From contig CADCVH010000031.1 in the NCBI GenBank assembly GCA_902806085.1, positions 79,950 to 112,134 on the forward strand: 32,185 nucleotides of DNA, given 5' to 3'. The stretch is from an uncultured Rubrobacteraceae bacterium. GTDB lineage: Bacteria > Actinomycetota > Rubrobacteria > Rubrobacterales > Rubrobacteraceae. Both the position numbers and the translations under genes were made by a program. Position 1 is the stretch's first letter, and each line of letters begins with the position of its first letter. Of the stretch, positions 8,448 to 15,937 are shown in pieces. The notes beneath the pieces were generated by a model. That model did not search any database. It was not told the origin of the DNA and worked only from the letters and a program-made list of their open reading frames with translations.

Positions 8448-9443
8448 TCAGCTCCCTTCAGGTTTCTTTTTCTCTTTACCGTTGGCTTCGCCGGCTTCCC
8501 CGTCCAGGCTGGCGTAGATACCCCCGCGGTCGATGTCCGCGGGGAGGGGGCCCTTGGTCGTGAGCTTGCGCTCGACGATCTCGCGGGCGAAGAGGACGGA
8601 GCGTTCGACCTCGTTGCCGTCCAGGAGCGCCGTGAGGAAGCCGGCCCAGAACGAGTCGCCCGCGCCGGTGGCGTCGACGACGTCGACGGGGCGGACGGGG
8701 ACGTGGGCCGTGATCTTGCCGTTCTCGGAGACCAGGTTCCCCTCGACGCCCATCGTGAAGATGACGGTCTCGGGGCCGAGGTCGTGGAACATCTCTATGT
8801 ACTGCTCGGGCTCGTAATCCGGGCCGAAGACCCGGCGGGCGTCGTCCGCGGAGGGCTTGGTCATGTTGACGTGCTTGTAGGCCTCCCGGATCACGCCGAG
8901 CGCCTCCTTGTAGTCCGGCCACACGCGCCGGCTGTAGTTGGGGTCGAGCGAGACGATCTTGCCCATCTCCCGCGCCCTGCGGAAGGCCCCGATGACGGCC
9001 GAGCGGCACGGCTCGCGCGAGAGGGCGAAGGTCGAGGAGTGGACGACCTTCGCGCGCTCTATGGCCTCGTCGGGGATCTCCTTGGTCTCCAGCAGGTAGT
9101 CGCCGATGCGGAACTCCTCGAAGTCCGGGGTGGTCGCGGTCGAGGAGACGAAGATCACGGTCGTGTTCGTCCGGTGGTCCATCTGCAAGTATTCGGTGAC
9201 GACCCCGTGGCGCTGCAGCTCGCTCTTCAAAAACTTCCCAAACGCCCCGATGCCGGTCTTGGCGATCACCGCCGACCTCCCCCCGAGCTTGGAGACGTAC
9301 ACCGCTATGTTGGCCGGCGAACCGCCCAAATAGCGCTTGAACGTGGTCGCGTTGCTTAAAGTGTCGGTCTTCTCGGCGGAGATAAAGTCCACCACCATCT
9401 CGCCGACGGTGAGGACGTCCAGGTGCTGCCCGGGGGAAACCAT
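8448..9443 (-). CDS. PfkB-family carbohydrate kinase (fructokinase-like)
   Basis: This 331-aa ribokinase-family enzyme transfers ATP phosphate to a sugar. It shows both PfkB signatures: the N-terminal KRYLGGSPANIAVYVSKLGG and the C-terminal DATGAGDSFWAGFL with intact GAGD. SLDPNYSRRVWPD and MTKPSADDARR match the kinase half of the adjacent fusion protein, so the two kinases are paralogues. In other bacteria SPS genes are often linked with a fructokinase that supplies fructose-6-P, which is the likely role here. The C-terminus is a charged, Lys-rich tail ending KKKPEGS. The ATG at 9443 has no obvious ribosome site. A TAGAGT hexamer 12 bases upstream would allow a nearly leaderless transcript, but its -35 is poor. 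Confidence 0.82.
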   Translation of the reverse strand: MVSPGQHLDVLTVGEMVVDFISAEKTDTLSNATTFKRYLGGSPANIAVYVSKLGGRSAVIAKTGIGAFGKFLKSELQRHGVVTEYLQMDHRTNTTVIFVSSTATTPDFEEFRIGDYLLETKEIPDEAIERAKVVHSSTFALSREPCRSAVIGAFRRAREMGKIVSLDPNYSRRVWPDYKEALGVIREAYKHVNMTKPSADDARRVFGPDYEPEQYIEMFHDLGPETVIFTMGVEGNLVSENGKITAHVPVRPVDVVDATGAGDSFWAGFLTALLDGNEVERSVLFAREIVERKLTTKGPLPADIDRGGIYASLDGEAGEANGKEKKKPEGS

Positions 9444-9516
9444 ACCGCGTAGGTTACTCTACCTGCCCCGCCCGTACAGACGGCCCGCCGAGACCGGGTC
9501 CCCTAACGAACGGCCG

Positions 9517-9987
9517 TCAGGCCCGGCAGCCGCCGCCTTCGCCCCGCAGGCCCTCGCGAAGGAGCCCCAGCAGCCGGACGAGCTCGCGGCGGTCTTCCTC
9601 CGTGAGCCCGGCGAAGAGCTCCGCCACAGCCCCCCGGTGCTCGTCGTAGAGGGTGTCCATCGTCCGACCGCCCTCTTCGGTCAGCTCTACGACGGTCGCC
9701 CGCCTGTCCGTGGGGTGGGGGAGGCGCCTGACGAGGCCCTCCTCCTCGAGGGCGTCCACCAGGGCCGTGACGTTGCGCCGCGTGACCCCGAGCTCGTCGC
9801 TTATGCCGCTCATGATCTTGGGCCCCCCGCAATGCAACGCCCCGAGCAACCGCATCCGCGCGTAGCTTACGCCCGACTCCTGCATCCGCGAGCGTGCCCA
9901 CTTCATGTACGCCGGCCCGAAAGCGGCGAACTCGTCCACCAGCCGCAGCGAGAGATCCCCCACAGCCCCCGGACTCACCTTGCCCAC
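9517..9987 (-). CDS. MarR-family transcriptional regulator
   Basis: A 156-aa winged-helix repressor-type protein. The DNA-binding core reads ISDELGVTRRNVTALVDALE, followed by the wing GLVRRLPHPTDRRATVVELTEEG, and the flanking helices typical of MarR dimerisation are present. The GTG at 9987 (GTG GGC AAG) is the most upstream start; a second GTG four codons in cannot be excluded. It sits divergently from the SDR/ABC exporter operon and 73 bases upstream of the pfkB-SPS operon in the same direction, so it may control either or both. Its own promoter is visible in the divergent region. The ligand is unknown. Confidence 0.85.
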   Translation of the reverse strand: MGKVSPGAVGDLSLRLVDEFAAFGPAYMKWARSRMQESGVSYARMRLLGALHCGGPKIMSGISDELGVTRRNVTALVDALEEEGLVRRLPHPTDRRATVVELTEEGGRTMDTLYDEHRGAVAELFAGLTEEDRRELVRLLGLLREGLRGEGGGCRA

Positions 9988-10031
9988 TTTTCACCCCACA
10001 CGAAGCCCATGCTACCAACTCCCTTTGCCGC

Positions 10032-10081
10032 ATCTTACGCGTTGACGTTCATTGTTGTCAATGTTATTGTGTATAATTACA
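10032..10081. promoter_or_regulatory. AT-rich divergent control region with marR promoter and palindromes
   Basis: On the minus strand TTGACA (10056-10061) and TAAGAT (10032-10037) with 18-base spacing form a good sigmaA-type promoter for marR. Two palindromes overlap it: CATTG-N4-CAATG (10050-10063), covering the -35, and TGTATAATTACA (10070-10081), which contains TATAAT usable as a plus-strand -10. The AT-richness contrasts sharply with the surroundings. MarR autoregulation and control of the divergent SDR operon is the likely purpose. The remaining bases to 10251 hold the long leader of the SDR gene and no gene. Confidence 0.6.
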
Positions 10082-10251
10082 TTATATCGGCTGCGGCGAT
10101 CGCTTTGGTCCGGGCGGTCGCGGTATTGGGCGCTAAAGGTGGGCCCGTTTACGGACGTTCGGCGCGGTGGGGTGGAGACTCGGGCCTGGCGTTTGTGGTC
10201 AGGGTATAGACTCTGGACGCGCGAGGAATTCGGAGTTTTAGAGGAGCAGGT

Positions 10252-11112
10252 TTGGATAACATCGGCATGGGCGGGAAGGTGGCGCTGGTCACGGGCGGGA
10301 CCTCCGGCATCGGGAAGGCTACGGCGATCGCGCTCTCCGCGATGGGGGCCGACGTCGTCGTGGTCGGCCGCGACCGCGAGCGGGGCGAGGAGGCGGCGGC
10401 GGAGATACGGGCCCGGACCGGTGGCAGGGTGGACCTGGCGCTCGCGGATCTCGCCTCGCAGGCGGGGGTGCGCGCGCTCGCTGAGGGGTTTCGTCGTCGC
10501 TACGACAGGCTCGACGTGCTCGTCAACAACGCGGGGCTCGTGCAGAGCCAGAGGACCGAGACCCCGGACGGCCTCGAGACCACCTTCGCAACAAACCATT
10601 TGGCGCCCTTCCTGCTGACCAACCTGCTGCTCGACATGCTCAAGGAGAGCGCGCCGAGCCGGGTGGTCACCGTCTCCTCGGAGGCCGAGCGGGGGGGGAA
10701 CATCGACTTCGACGACCTGCAATCCAAGAAGAACTACAGGGGCTTCCCGGTCTACGGGATGACCAAGCTCGCCAACATCATGTTCACCTACGAGCTGGCG
10801 GAGCGGTTGGAGGGGACGGGGGTCACGGCCACCTGCATGCACCCGGGGGCGGTCAACACCAGGTTCGGTACGAACAACAGGGGGCCGATGACGATCCTGT
10901 TCCGGCTCTTCAAGCCGTTCATGAGGGCGCCAGAGCAGGGGGCCGACACCGTGATCTGGCTCGCCTCCTCGCCCGAGGTGGAGGGCGTGAGCGGCCGGTA
11001 CTACTCCGACCGCAAACCCGTCGAGCCGAAGAAGATCGCCAACGACCCCGCCGCCCGCCGCAGGCTCTGGGAAGAGAGCGAGAGGCTCACGGGCCTCGGG
11101 GTGACGGCGTAG
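10252..11112 (+). CDS. Short-chain dehydrogenase/reductase (classical SDR, retinol-dehydrogenase-like)
   Basis: A 286-aa NAD(P)-dependent oxidoreductase. It shows the cofactor motif TGGTSGIGKA, VVVVGRDRERGEEA after beta-2 (the Arg suggests NADPH), the NNAG motif, the catalytic Ser in VTVSSEA, and the YGMTK YxxxK pair. The region between resembles retinol dehydrogenase/WW-oxidoreductase-like SDRs (TFATNHLAPFLLTNLLLD). Its substrate cannot be told. The TTG start at 10252 is supported by GAGGAG five bases upstream. The stop overlaps the GTG of the ABC ATPase by one base, so this heads the exporter operon and may modify the exported or sensed compound. Confidence 0.85.
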   Translation: MDNIGMGGKVALVTGGTSGIGKATAIALSAMGADVVVVGRDRERGEEAAAEIRARTGGRVDLALADLASQAGVRALAEGFRRRYDRLDVLVNNAGLVQSQRTETPDGLETTFATNHLAPFLLTNLLLDMLKESAPSRVVTVSSEAERGGNIDFDDLQSKKNYRGFPVYGMTKLANIMFTYELAERLEGTGVTATCMHPGAVNTRFGTNNRGPMTILFRLFKPFMRAPEQGADTVIWLASSPEVEGVSGRYYSDRKPVEPKKIANDPAARRRLWEESERLTGLGVTA

Positions 11113-12101
11113 TGGGGCGCGACCGCGGGATAGCGGTCGAGGGGCTCGTCCGGGAGTTCAAGAAGGGACCCAAGGCCGTCGACGGCATCGACCTGCGCGT
11201 CGAGCCGGGCGAGGTCTACGGCTTTCTCGGCCCCAACGGCGCCGGCAAGTCCACCACGGTCCTGATGCTGACGACCCTGCTGCCGCCGTCGGGCGGGACC
11301 GCCAGGGTCGCGGGCTACGACATCGTCAAGGAGGGGCCGCAGGTGCGGGCCTCCATCGGGGCCGCGCTGCAGGAGGCGGCCCTCGACCCTTTTCTGACCG
11401 GCCGGGAGCACTTGAACCTGCAGGCCGCGTTGCACGGTATTTCGCGGTCGGACCGCCGGAAGCGGGGGAACGCGCTCTTGGAGCGGGTCGGGCTTCAGGA
11501 GGCGGCCGACCGGCGGGTGCGGGGTTACTCCGGCGGGATGAAGCGCAGGCTCGACTTAGCACTCGCGCTCGTTCACGGGCCGCAGATACTCTTCCTCGAC
11601 GAGCCGACGACGGGGCTCGACCCGCAGAGCCGAAGCGCCCTGTGGAGCGAGGTCAGCCGGCTCGCCAGGGACGAGGGCGTCACGGTGTTTCTGACGACGC
11701 AGTACCTCGAAGAGGCCGACGTTCTCGCCGACCGGGTCGGGATCATCGACCGGGGCAGGATCGTGGCCGAGGACACGCCGGAGGCGCTGAAGGCCGAGAT
11801 CGGGCGCCCCAGCGTCGAGGCGACGCCGGCGAGCCCCGGCGAGCGTGACGCGGTCGTGGGGGTGCTCGTCCGGTTCGGGGAGGAGATCCCCTCCCAGCCG
11901 GGCACGGTGGCCGTCCGCCTCTCCGGCGGCGCCTCCGGCCTCGCCGACGTCGTGCGCGCCCTGGACGCGGAGAACCTCAAGGTCTCCAACCTCCGCCTGG
12001 AGGAGCCTAGCCTCGACGACGTCTTTCTCGCCAAGACCGGACGCTCGCTCGAAGGCGCCGGGGACGGGGATGAGACCAACGCAGAGGAGGCGCAAGGATG
12101 A
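11112..12101 (+). CDS. ABC exporter ATP-binding protein (DrrA-like)
   Basis: A 329-aa ABC ATPase of the antibiotic/daunorubicin-resistance exporter type. It has Walker A GPNGAGKST, the signature YSGGMKRRLDLALAL, Walker B ILFLDEPTTGLD, and the H-loop region FLTTQYLEEAD, in which Gln replaces the common His (TTQ rather than TTH), as in DrrA proteins. The C-terminal roughly 90 residues form the DrrA-type regulatory tail ending near LRLEEPSLDDVFL. It powers the two permeases encoded immediately downstream; its stop overlaps the next ATG (ATGA). The exported substrate is unknown. Confidence 0.9.
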   Translation: MGRDRGIAVEGLVREFKKGPKAVDGIDLRVEPGEVYGFLGPNGAGKSTTVLMLTTLLPPSGGTARVAGYDIVKEGPQVRASIGAALQEAALDPFLTGREHLNLQAALHGISRSDRRKRGNALLERVGLQEAADRRVRGYSGGMKRRLDLALALVHGPQILFLDEPTTGLDPQSRSALWSEVSRLARDEGVTVFLTTQYLEEADVLADRVGIIDRGRIVAEDTPEALKAEIGRPSVEATPASPGERDAVVGVLVRFGEEIPSQPGTVAVRLSGGASGLADVVRALDAENLKVSNLRLEEPSLDDVFLAKTGRSLEGAGDGDETNAEEAQG

Positions 12102-12874
12102 CGGGCGCTTCGTTTCTCACGCAGGTCGTGGCGCTCGCCAGGCGCTCGACGGTGCGGACCCTGCGCCAACCGGCGGTCATCGTCTCGGCGTTGCTCTTCC
12201 CGATGATGTTCTTCTCCATAAACGCGAGCGGCCTCGACGCGGCCTCGCGGTTGCCCGGGTTCCCGGACGCCCCGTACCTGGACTTCGCGTTCGCGTTTCC
12301 GCTGATTCAGGCCTCCCTTTTCGGGGCGATCACGGCCGGCAGCGACCTCGCCCGCGACATCGAGAACGGCTTCTTCGACCGCCTCTCCCTCACCCCGATG
12401 CGCCCCGCGGCGCTCCTGAGCGGGATGCTCGCGGGCGTGGTGGCCCTCGGGCTCATACAGGGCGTCGTGTTCCTGGCCTTCGGGCTCCTGATGGGCGTGA
12501 GCATCAGCAGCGGCATCCCGGGGATGCTCGTGATCGTGGCGCTCACGGTGCTCGTCGCCCTGGGCTTCGGCGGCCTCGGCGCGATGCTCGCGATACGGAC
12601 CGGCTCCGTCGAGGCGGTCGAGAGCGCCTTCCCGCTCTTTTTCGTGGCTATCTTTATGTCTTCCATCAACCTGCCGAGGAACCTTATAGAGCAGGACTGG
12701 TTCCGGTTCATAGCCACCGTCAACCCGATAAGCTACCTCGTAGAGGGCATCCGCAGCCTGGTCATCACCGGCTGGGACGGGCAAGCTCTATTGCTCGGCT
12801 TCGGCTGCGCGGCGGCGCTCGTGGTGCTCGCCATCGGCGGGGCGGCGGCCTCGATGCGGACGAGGGTGGCCTAG
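12098..12874 (+). CDS. ABC-2 type exporter permease (DrrB-like), first copy
   Basis: A 258-aa membrane protein of the ABC-2 family with about six membrane segments. The N-terminal ARRSTVRTLRQPAVIVSALL is the usual cytoplasmic lead into helix 1. The conserved D-x-E-N-G-F-x-D-R-L region (SDLARDIENGFFDRLSLTP) follows helix 2, and INLPRNLIEQDWFRFIATVN precedes the last helices. It probably pairs with the second permease as a heterodimer driven by the upstream ATPase. Start and stop overlap or nearly touch the neighbours, consistent with a single transcript. Confidence 0.87.
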   Translation: MTGASFLTQVVALARRSTVRTLRQPAVIVSALLFPMMFFSINASGLDAASRLPGFPDAPYLDFAFAFPLIQASLFGAITAGSDLARDIENGFFDRLSLTPMRPAALLSGMLAGVVALGLIQGVVFLAFGLLMGVSISSGIPGMLVIVALTVLVALGFGGLGAMLAIRTGSVEAVESAFPLFFVAIFMSSINLPRNLIEQDWFRFIATVNPISYLVEGIRSLVITGWDGQALLLGFGCAAALVVLAIGGAAASMRTRVA

Positions 12875-12875
12875 G

Positions 12876-13640
12876 ATGGGCGGGTTCTTCGCGGTCGCGT
12901 GGGCGGTCGCGGGCAGGCAGACGTACAAGTACTTCACCAACCCGGCGTTTCTGGCGCCGGCGCTCTTCCCGCTCTTCTTTTTCGTCGCCTTTGCGGGCGG
13001 GCTTACGCGGGTGGGGGACATACCCGGCTTCAACTACGCGGCGGGCTACATCGCGTTCCAGTACGTGTGGGCGCTTTTGCAGGCAGTCACGATGGGCGGG
13101 GCGTTCACGGGGTTCTCCATAGCGAGCGACTTCGAGAACGGCTTCGCCAGGAGGCTCATGCTCGCGGCGTCCAACAGGTACGGGATCATCCTGGGCTACA
13201 CGCTGGCCTCGCTCGTGCGGGCCTTCATGACCGGGACGCTCGTCACCGGGCTCGCGCTCATAACGGGCATGCCCATAACCGGGGGCTTCGACTTTTTCGG
13301 CCTGATAGCCCTCGCCATCCTGGCGAACATCGCCGCGACCCTCTTCGGGGCCGGCATCGCGATGATGCTGCGCACCCAGCAGGCGGGGCCCGTTATACGG
13401 ACGCCCATCTTCCTCGTGCTGTTCCTCGCGCCGGTCTTCGTCCCGCTGAACCTGCTTACGGGTTGGATCGAGACGGTAGCCCGCCTGAACCCGTTCACCG
13501 CCATCCTCGACGCCGCCCGCGGTTTCTTAGCCGGAGACCCGCAGAACGTCGTCCCGGCCTTCGCCATAAGCGCCGCCCTGATCCTGGCCCTCTCCCTCTG
13601 GGCCGTCTTCGGCCTCCGCCAGGCCGAGAAGGCGGGTTAG
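12876..13640 (+). CDS. ABC-2 type exporter permease, second copy
   Basis: A 254-aa paralogue of the preceding permease with the same plan: basic N-terminus QTYKYFTNPAFLAPALFPLF, the conserved SDFENGFARRLMLA motif, about six helices, and VPLNLLTGWIETVARLNPF before the last helix. Only one base separates it from the preceding stop. Two distinct permeases with one ATPase imply a heterodimeric exporter. The next gene starts one base after its TAG. Confidence 0.87.
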   Translation: MGGFFAVAWAVAGRQTYKYFTNPAFLAPALFPLFFFVAFAGGLTRVGDIPGFNYAAGYIAFQYVWALLQAVTMGGAFTGFSIASDFENGFARRLMLAASNRYGIILGYTLASLVRAFMTGTLVTGLALITGMPITGGFDFFGLIALAILANIAATLFGAGIAMMLRTQQAGPVIRTPIFLVLFLAPVFVPLNLLTGWIETVARLNPFTAILDAARGFLAGDPQNVVPAFAISAALILALSLWAVFGLRQAEKAG

Positions 13641-13641
13641 G

Positions 13642-14190
13642 TTGGCCCGGGGTCGCCCCTACAACGCGGCCATCGCCGCGCCCCAGAAGTGGGTCACGAA
13701 GCTCCACGCCGCCCTCTTCCGCGTCACGGACGGCAAGGTCGGCGGCCGGGTGGTCGGCAGCCCCGTCCTCCTCCTCGTCACCACCGGGCGCAAGAGCGGC
13801 CTGCGGAGGACCACGCCCCTGCTCTACCTCGAAGACGGGGAACGCCGGGTGATCGTCGCCTCCAACGGCGGCGCCGCGAAGCACCCCGTCTGGTGGCTGA
13901 ACCTGCGGGCCAACCCCGAGGCGACGGTCGAGATCGGGGGCCGCAAGACCCCCGTCCGCGCCACGGAGGCGCAAGGGGAGGAGAGGGCGCGTCTCTGGAA
14001 GAGGCTGGTCCGGATGTACGGGCCTTACGAAAATTACAGGAAAAAGACCGACCGCGAGATCCCCGTGATCCTGCTCGAACCCCTCGAACAGGGTGGCCCG
14101 AAGCCCACAGAAAGGACCCATCGTGAAGACGATCGACCGCGAAGAGCTCCGGCAGAAGATAGAACGCGGAGACGACTTCCTCCTCCTTGA
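13642..14190 (+). CDS. Deazaflavin (F420)-dependent nitroreductase family protein (DDN/PNPOx-like)
   Basis: A split-barrel flavin/deazaflavin protein of the mycobacterial Ddn family. The core shows TTGRKSGLRRTTPLLYLEDG, ASNGGAAKHPVWWLNLRANP, VEIGGRK, and the C-terminal RMYGPYENYRKKTDREIPVI. F420-linked redox on a small molecule, or quinone protection, is the family expectation. The TTG start at 13642 is one base after the preceding stop with GAGAAGG upstream. The core should end near LLEPLEQ (about 14085), but the frame runs on for 36 Pro/Arg-rich residues into the rhodanese gene. That tail is read from another gene's sequence and suggests a lost original stop. Confidence 0.85.
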   Translation: MARGRPYNAAIAAPQKWVTKLHAALFRVTDGKVGGRVVGSPVLLLVTTGRKSGLRRTTPLLYLEDGERRVIVASNGGAAKHPVWWLNLRANPEATVEIGGRKTPVRATEAQGEERARLWKRLVRMYGPYENYRKKTDREIPVILLEPLEQGGPKPTERTHREDDRPRRAPAEDRTRRRLPPP

Positions 14191-14443
14191 GGTGCTCGGC
14201 GAAGCGTCGTACAACCGGGAGCACTTGCCGGGTGCGGTCCGGTACGAGGACCGCGCCCAGGTGTACGGGCTCGCGCCTGACAGGGGCGCGGAGATCGTCG
14301 CCTACTGCTCCAACTTCAACTGACACTCCTCGACGCGGGTCGTCCGTGGGCTGACGGCCGAGGGTTACGAGAACGTCTCCGATTACGAGGGCGGCAAACA
14401 GGACTGGGTCGAGGCCGGCCTCCCCACCGAAACCGGGGGCTGA
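14123..14443 (+). CDS. Rhodanese-domain sulfurtransferase with in-frame TGA at a Cys position (candidate selenoprotein or point-mutated gene)
   Basis: Read through one TGA (14321-14323), this frame gives a complete 106-residue single-domain rhodanese. It contains TIDREELRQKIERGDDF, a degenerate GHLPGA-type turn (REHLPGAV), the active-site YCSNFN, then TGA, HSSTRVVRGLTAEGY, and the C-terminal GGKQDWVEAGLP. The first Cys (residue 62) is the usual persulfide-forming nucleophile. The TGA is codon 67, where related proteins usually have a second Cys (CX4C). Everything after the TGA is well-preserved family sequence ending in a normal TGA at 14441. The GTG at 14123 follows AAAGGA; it overlaps the nitroreductase tail. 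If TGA is a true stop, the product is a useless 66-residue fragment. Selenocysteine, a recent nonsense mutation or a sequencing error are the options. Confidence 0.65.
14338..14359 (+). promoter_or_regulatory. SECIS-like hairpin downstream of the in-frame TGA
   Basis: GGTCGTC (14338-14344) can pair with GACGGCC (14353-14359), seven pairs with one G-U. The 8-base apical loop is CGTGGGCT, with a G in its second position. The loop begins 21 bases after the TGA, within the distance range described for bacterial SECIS elements. GC-rich coding sequence forms such stems easily, so this is only compatible with selenocysteine insertion. Confidence 0.35.
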
Positions 14444-14519
14444 GACGTTGATGCTCCGTCTGCCCTCCAGGGCCACGAAAAGCTAGTCCGGCCCCGGCCG
14501 GATAAGGGGGAGACCTCGT

Positions 14520-15212
14520 ATGCCAGACACCCTGGGCGATACCGCGCCGCGCCCCGTCCAGAAGGAGCCAGAAAGGTTCCGGACCCCGCGCCTGATCGTG
14601 GCGGCGAACGTCGCGTTGGCGGGGCTGTTGACCGTCCTGTCGCTCGCGGGGCTCGTCGGGGTGACGGACCCGAGCGCGTACCTCGGCACGGTCCTTCTCG
14701 CGGGCTCCCTCCTTCCGTCGAACCTCCTGCGCCTCGGGTGGTTCTCCCGGAGCAGGCGGTTGCGGGCGCTGGCGAGGCTGCGCAAGCCCCTCGGCGTCGG
14801 CGCGGGCGTGTGGTTCGTGGTGCACTCCGTGGCGAGCGTGTGGGAACACTTCGACCTCTCGGCGGCGCTCGGACCGCAGTTCGCCAGGACCGGCATCGTC
14901 TTGGGCCTCGTCGCGACGCTGGTGTTCGTCTGTATGCTCGCGACGTCCACCGGCCGGGCGCAGCGGGCGCTCGGCGGCAACTGGAAGCGGCTGCACCGGC
15001 TGGTGTGGTTCGCCGTCCCGCTGTCGCTCGCGCACGCCCTCGTGTCGGGCGGGTTGGAGCCGCTTGCCATCCTTCTCTACGGGGGGATCATGGCCTTCGC
15101 CGCCTTCGAGTACCGCGCGCTTACAAAGCGCGGCGCCGGCGGGGCGCGGACCCACCTGGTCCTCGTCGGCGCGGGTACGTTGGCGTCGGCCCTGATCTAC
15201 GTCGCGCTGTAG
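14520..15212 (+). CDS. Ferric-reductase-like / MsrQ-type heme membrane protein
   Basis: A 230-aa membrane protein with about six helices. The pattern resembles the ferric reductase-like transmembrane domain seen in MsrQ (YedZ). Candidate heme-ligand histidines lie in VVHSVASV, WKRLHRLVWF and LSLAHALV, and RALGGNWKRLHRLV is typical of this group. Such proteins pass electrons across the membrane, for example to a periplasmic methionine-sulfoxide reductase. No MsrP partner is present in the window. GGGGGAG sits seven bases before the ATG, and a GC-rich palindrome (14487-14502) precedes it. The N-terminal 20 residues are polar. The assignment to MsrQ rather than another b-type cytochrome is tentative. 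Confidence 0.65.
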   Translation: MPDTLGDTAPRPVQKEPERFRTPRLIVAANVALAGLLTVLSLAGLVGVTDPSAYLGTVLLAGSLLPSNLLRLGWFSRSRRLRALARLRKPLGVGAGVWFVVHSVASVWEHFDLSAALGPQFARTGIVLGLVATLVFVCMLATSTGRAQRALGGNWKRLHRLVWFAVPLSLAHALVSGGLEPLAILLYGGIMAFAAFEYRALTKRGAGGARTHLVLVGAGTLASALIYVAL

Positions 15213-15235
15213 GTTCGAAACCCGGAGGGAGAACG

Positions 15236-15937
15236 ATGAAGGTCATAGAAGCCAGGGAACTAAAGAAGATCTACGGCCGGGGAGAGGGCCGGGTGGAGGC
15301 CCTGGCCGGCGTCAGCCTGGACGTCGAGCCCGGCGAATGGGTCTCCGTGGTAGGTCCGTCTGGGAGCGGCAAGAGCACGCTTATGAACCTGCTGGGGCTG
15401 TTAGATCGGCCGACCTCGGGCTCCTACGTGTTAGATGGGCGCGAGGTCTCCGGCCTGGCGGGCGGGGACCTCGCGCGGGCGCGGCGGGAGTTGATCGGGT
15501 TCGTCTTCCAGAGCTACAACCTCCTGCCCCGCCAGAGCGCCCGCCGGAACGTGGAGCTTCCGCTCGTCTACGCCGGGATGCGCGGGGCCGAGCGCCGGAA
15601 GCTGGCGCTCGGGGCGCTGGAGCAAGTCGAGCTCTCCGATCGGGCCGGGCACCGGCCGCCGGAGCTCTCCGGGGGGCAAAAGCAGAGGGTCGCCATAGCG
15701 CGGGCGCTCGTTGGCCGCCCGGCGATGCTGCTCGCCGACGAGCCGACGGGAAACCTGGACACGAAATCCGGGGCGGGGATACTCGACCTTTTCGGGGAGC
15801 TCAACGCCTCCGGGGTGACGCTCATCGTGGTCACGCACGATCCGGAGGTCGCCCAGAGGGGCGACAGGATCGTGGACATCAGGGACGGCCTGGTGTTCGC
15901 CGACGAGCGGTCGCGCGGTGTGGAGGTCGGGGAGTGA
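15236..15937 (+). CDS. MacB/LolD-type ABC transporter ATP-binding protein
   Basis: A 233-aa ATPase of the mechanotransmission (MacB/LolD) class. Motifs are Walker A GPSGSGKST, Q-loop FVFQSYNLLPRQSARRNVELP, signature LSGGQKQRVAIARAL, Walker B MLLADEPTGNLD, and H-loop VVTHDPEVA. The FQSYNLLP and DEPTGNLDT strings are diagnostic for this class. The ATG at 15236 follows GGAGGGAG. It overlaps the downstream permease start and together they form a type VII ABC system. No membrane-fusion (MacA) gene is visible next to them. Confidence 0.92.
   Translation: MKVIEARELKKIYGRGEGRVEALAGVSLDVEPGEWVSVVGPSGSGKSTLMNLLGLLDRPTSGSYVLDGREVSGLAGGDLARARRELIGFVFQSYNLLPRQSARRNVELPLVYAGMRGAERRKLALGALEQVELSDRAGHRPPELSGGQKQRVAIARALVGRPAMLLADEPTGNLDTKSGAGILDLFGELNASGVTLIVVTHDPEVAQRGDRIVDIRDGLVFADERSRGVEVGE

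Noticed and set aside
14093-14122. Upstream GTG start (14093) for the rhodanese
   Set aside because: It would add ten residues with no ribosome site; the GTG at 14123 has AAAGGA at the right distance and matches the usual N-terminus of the family.
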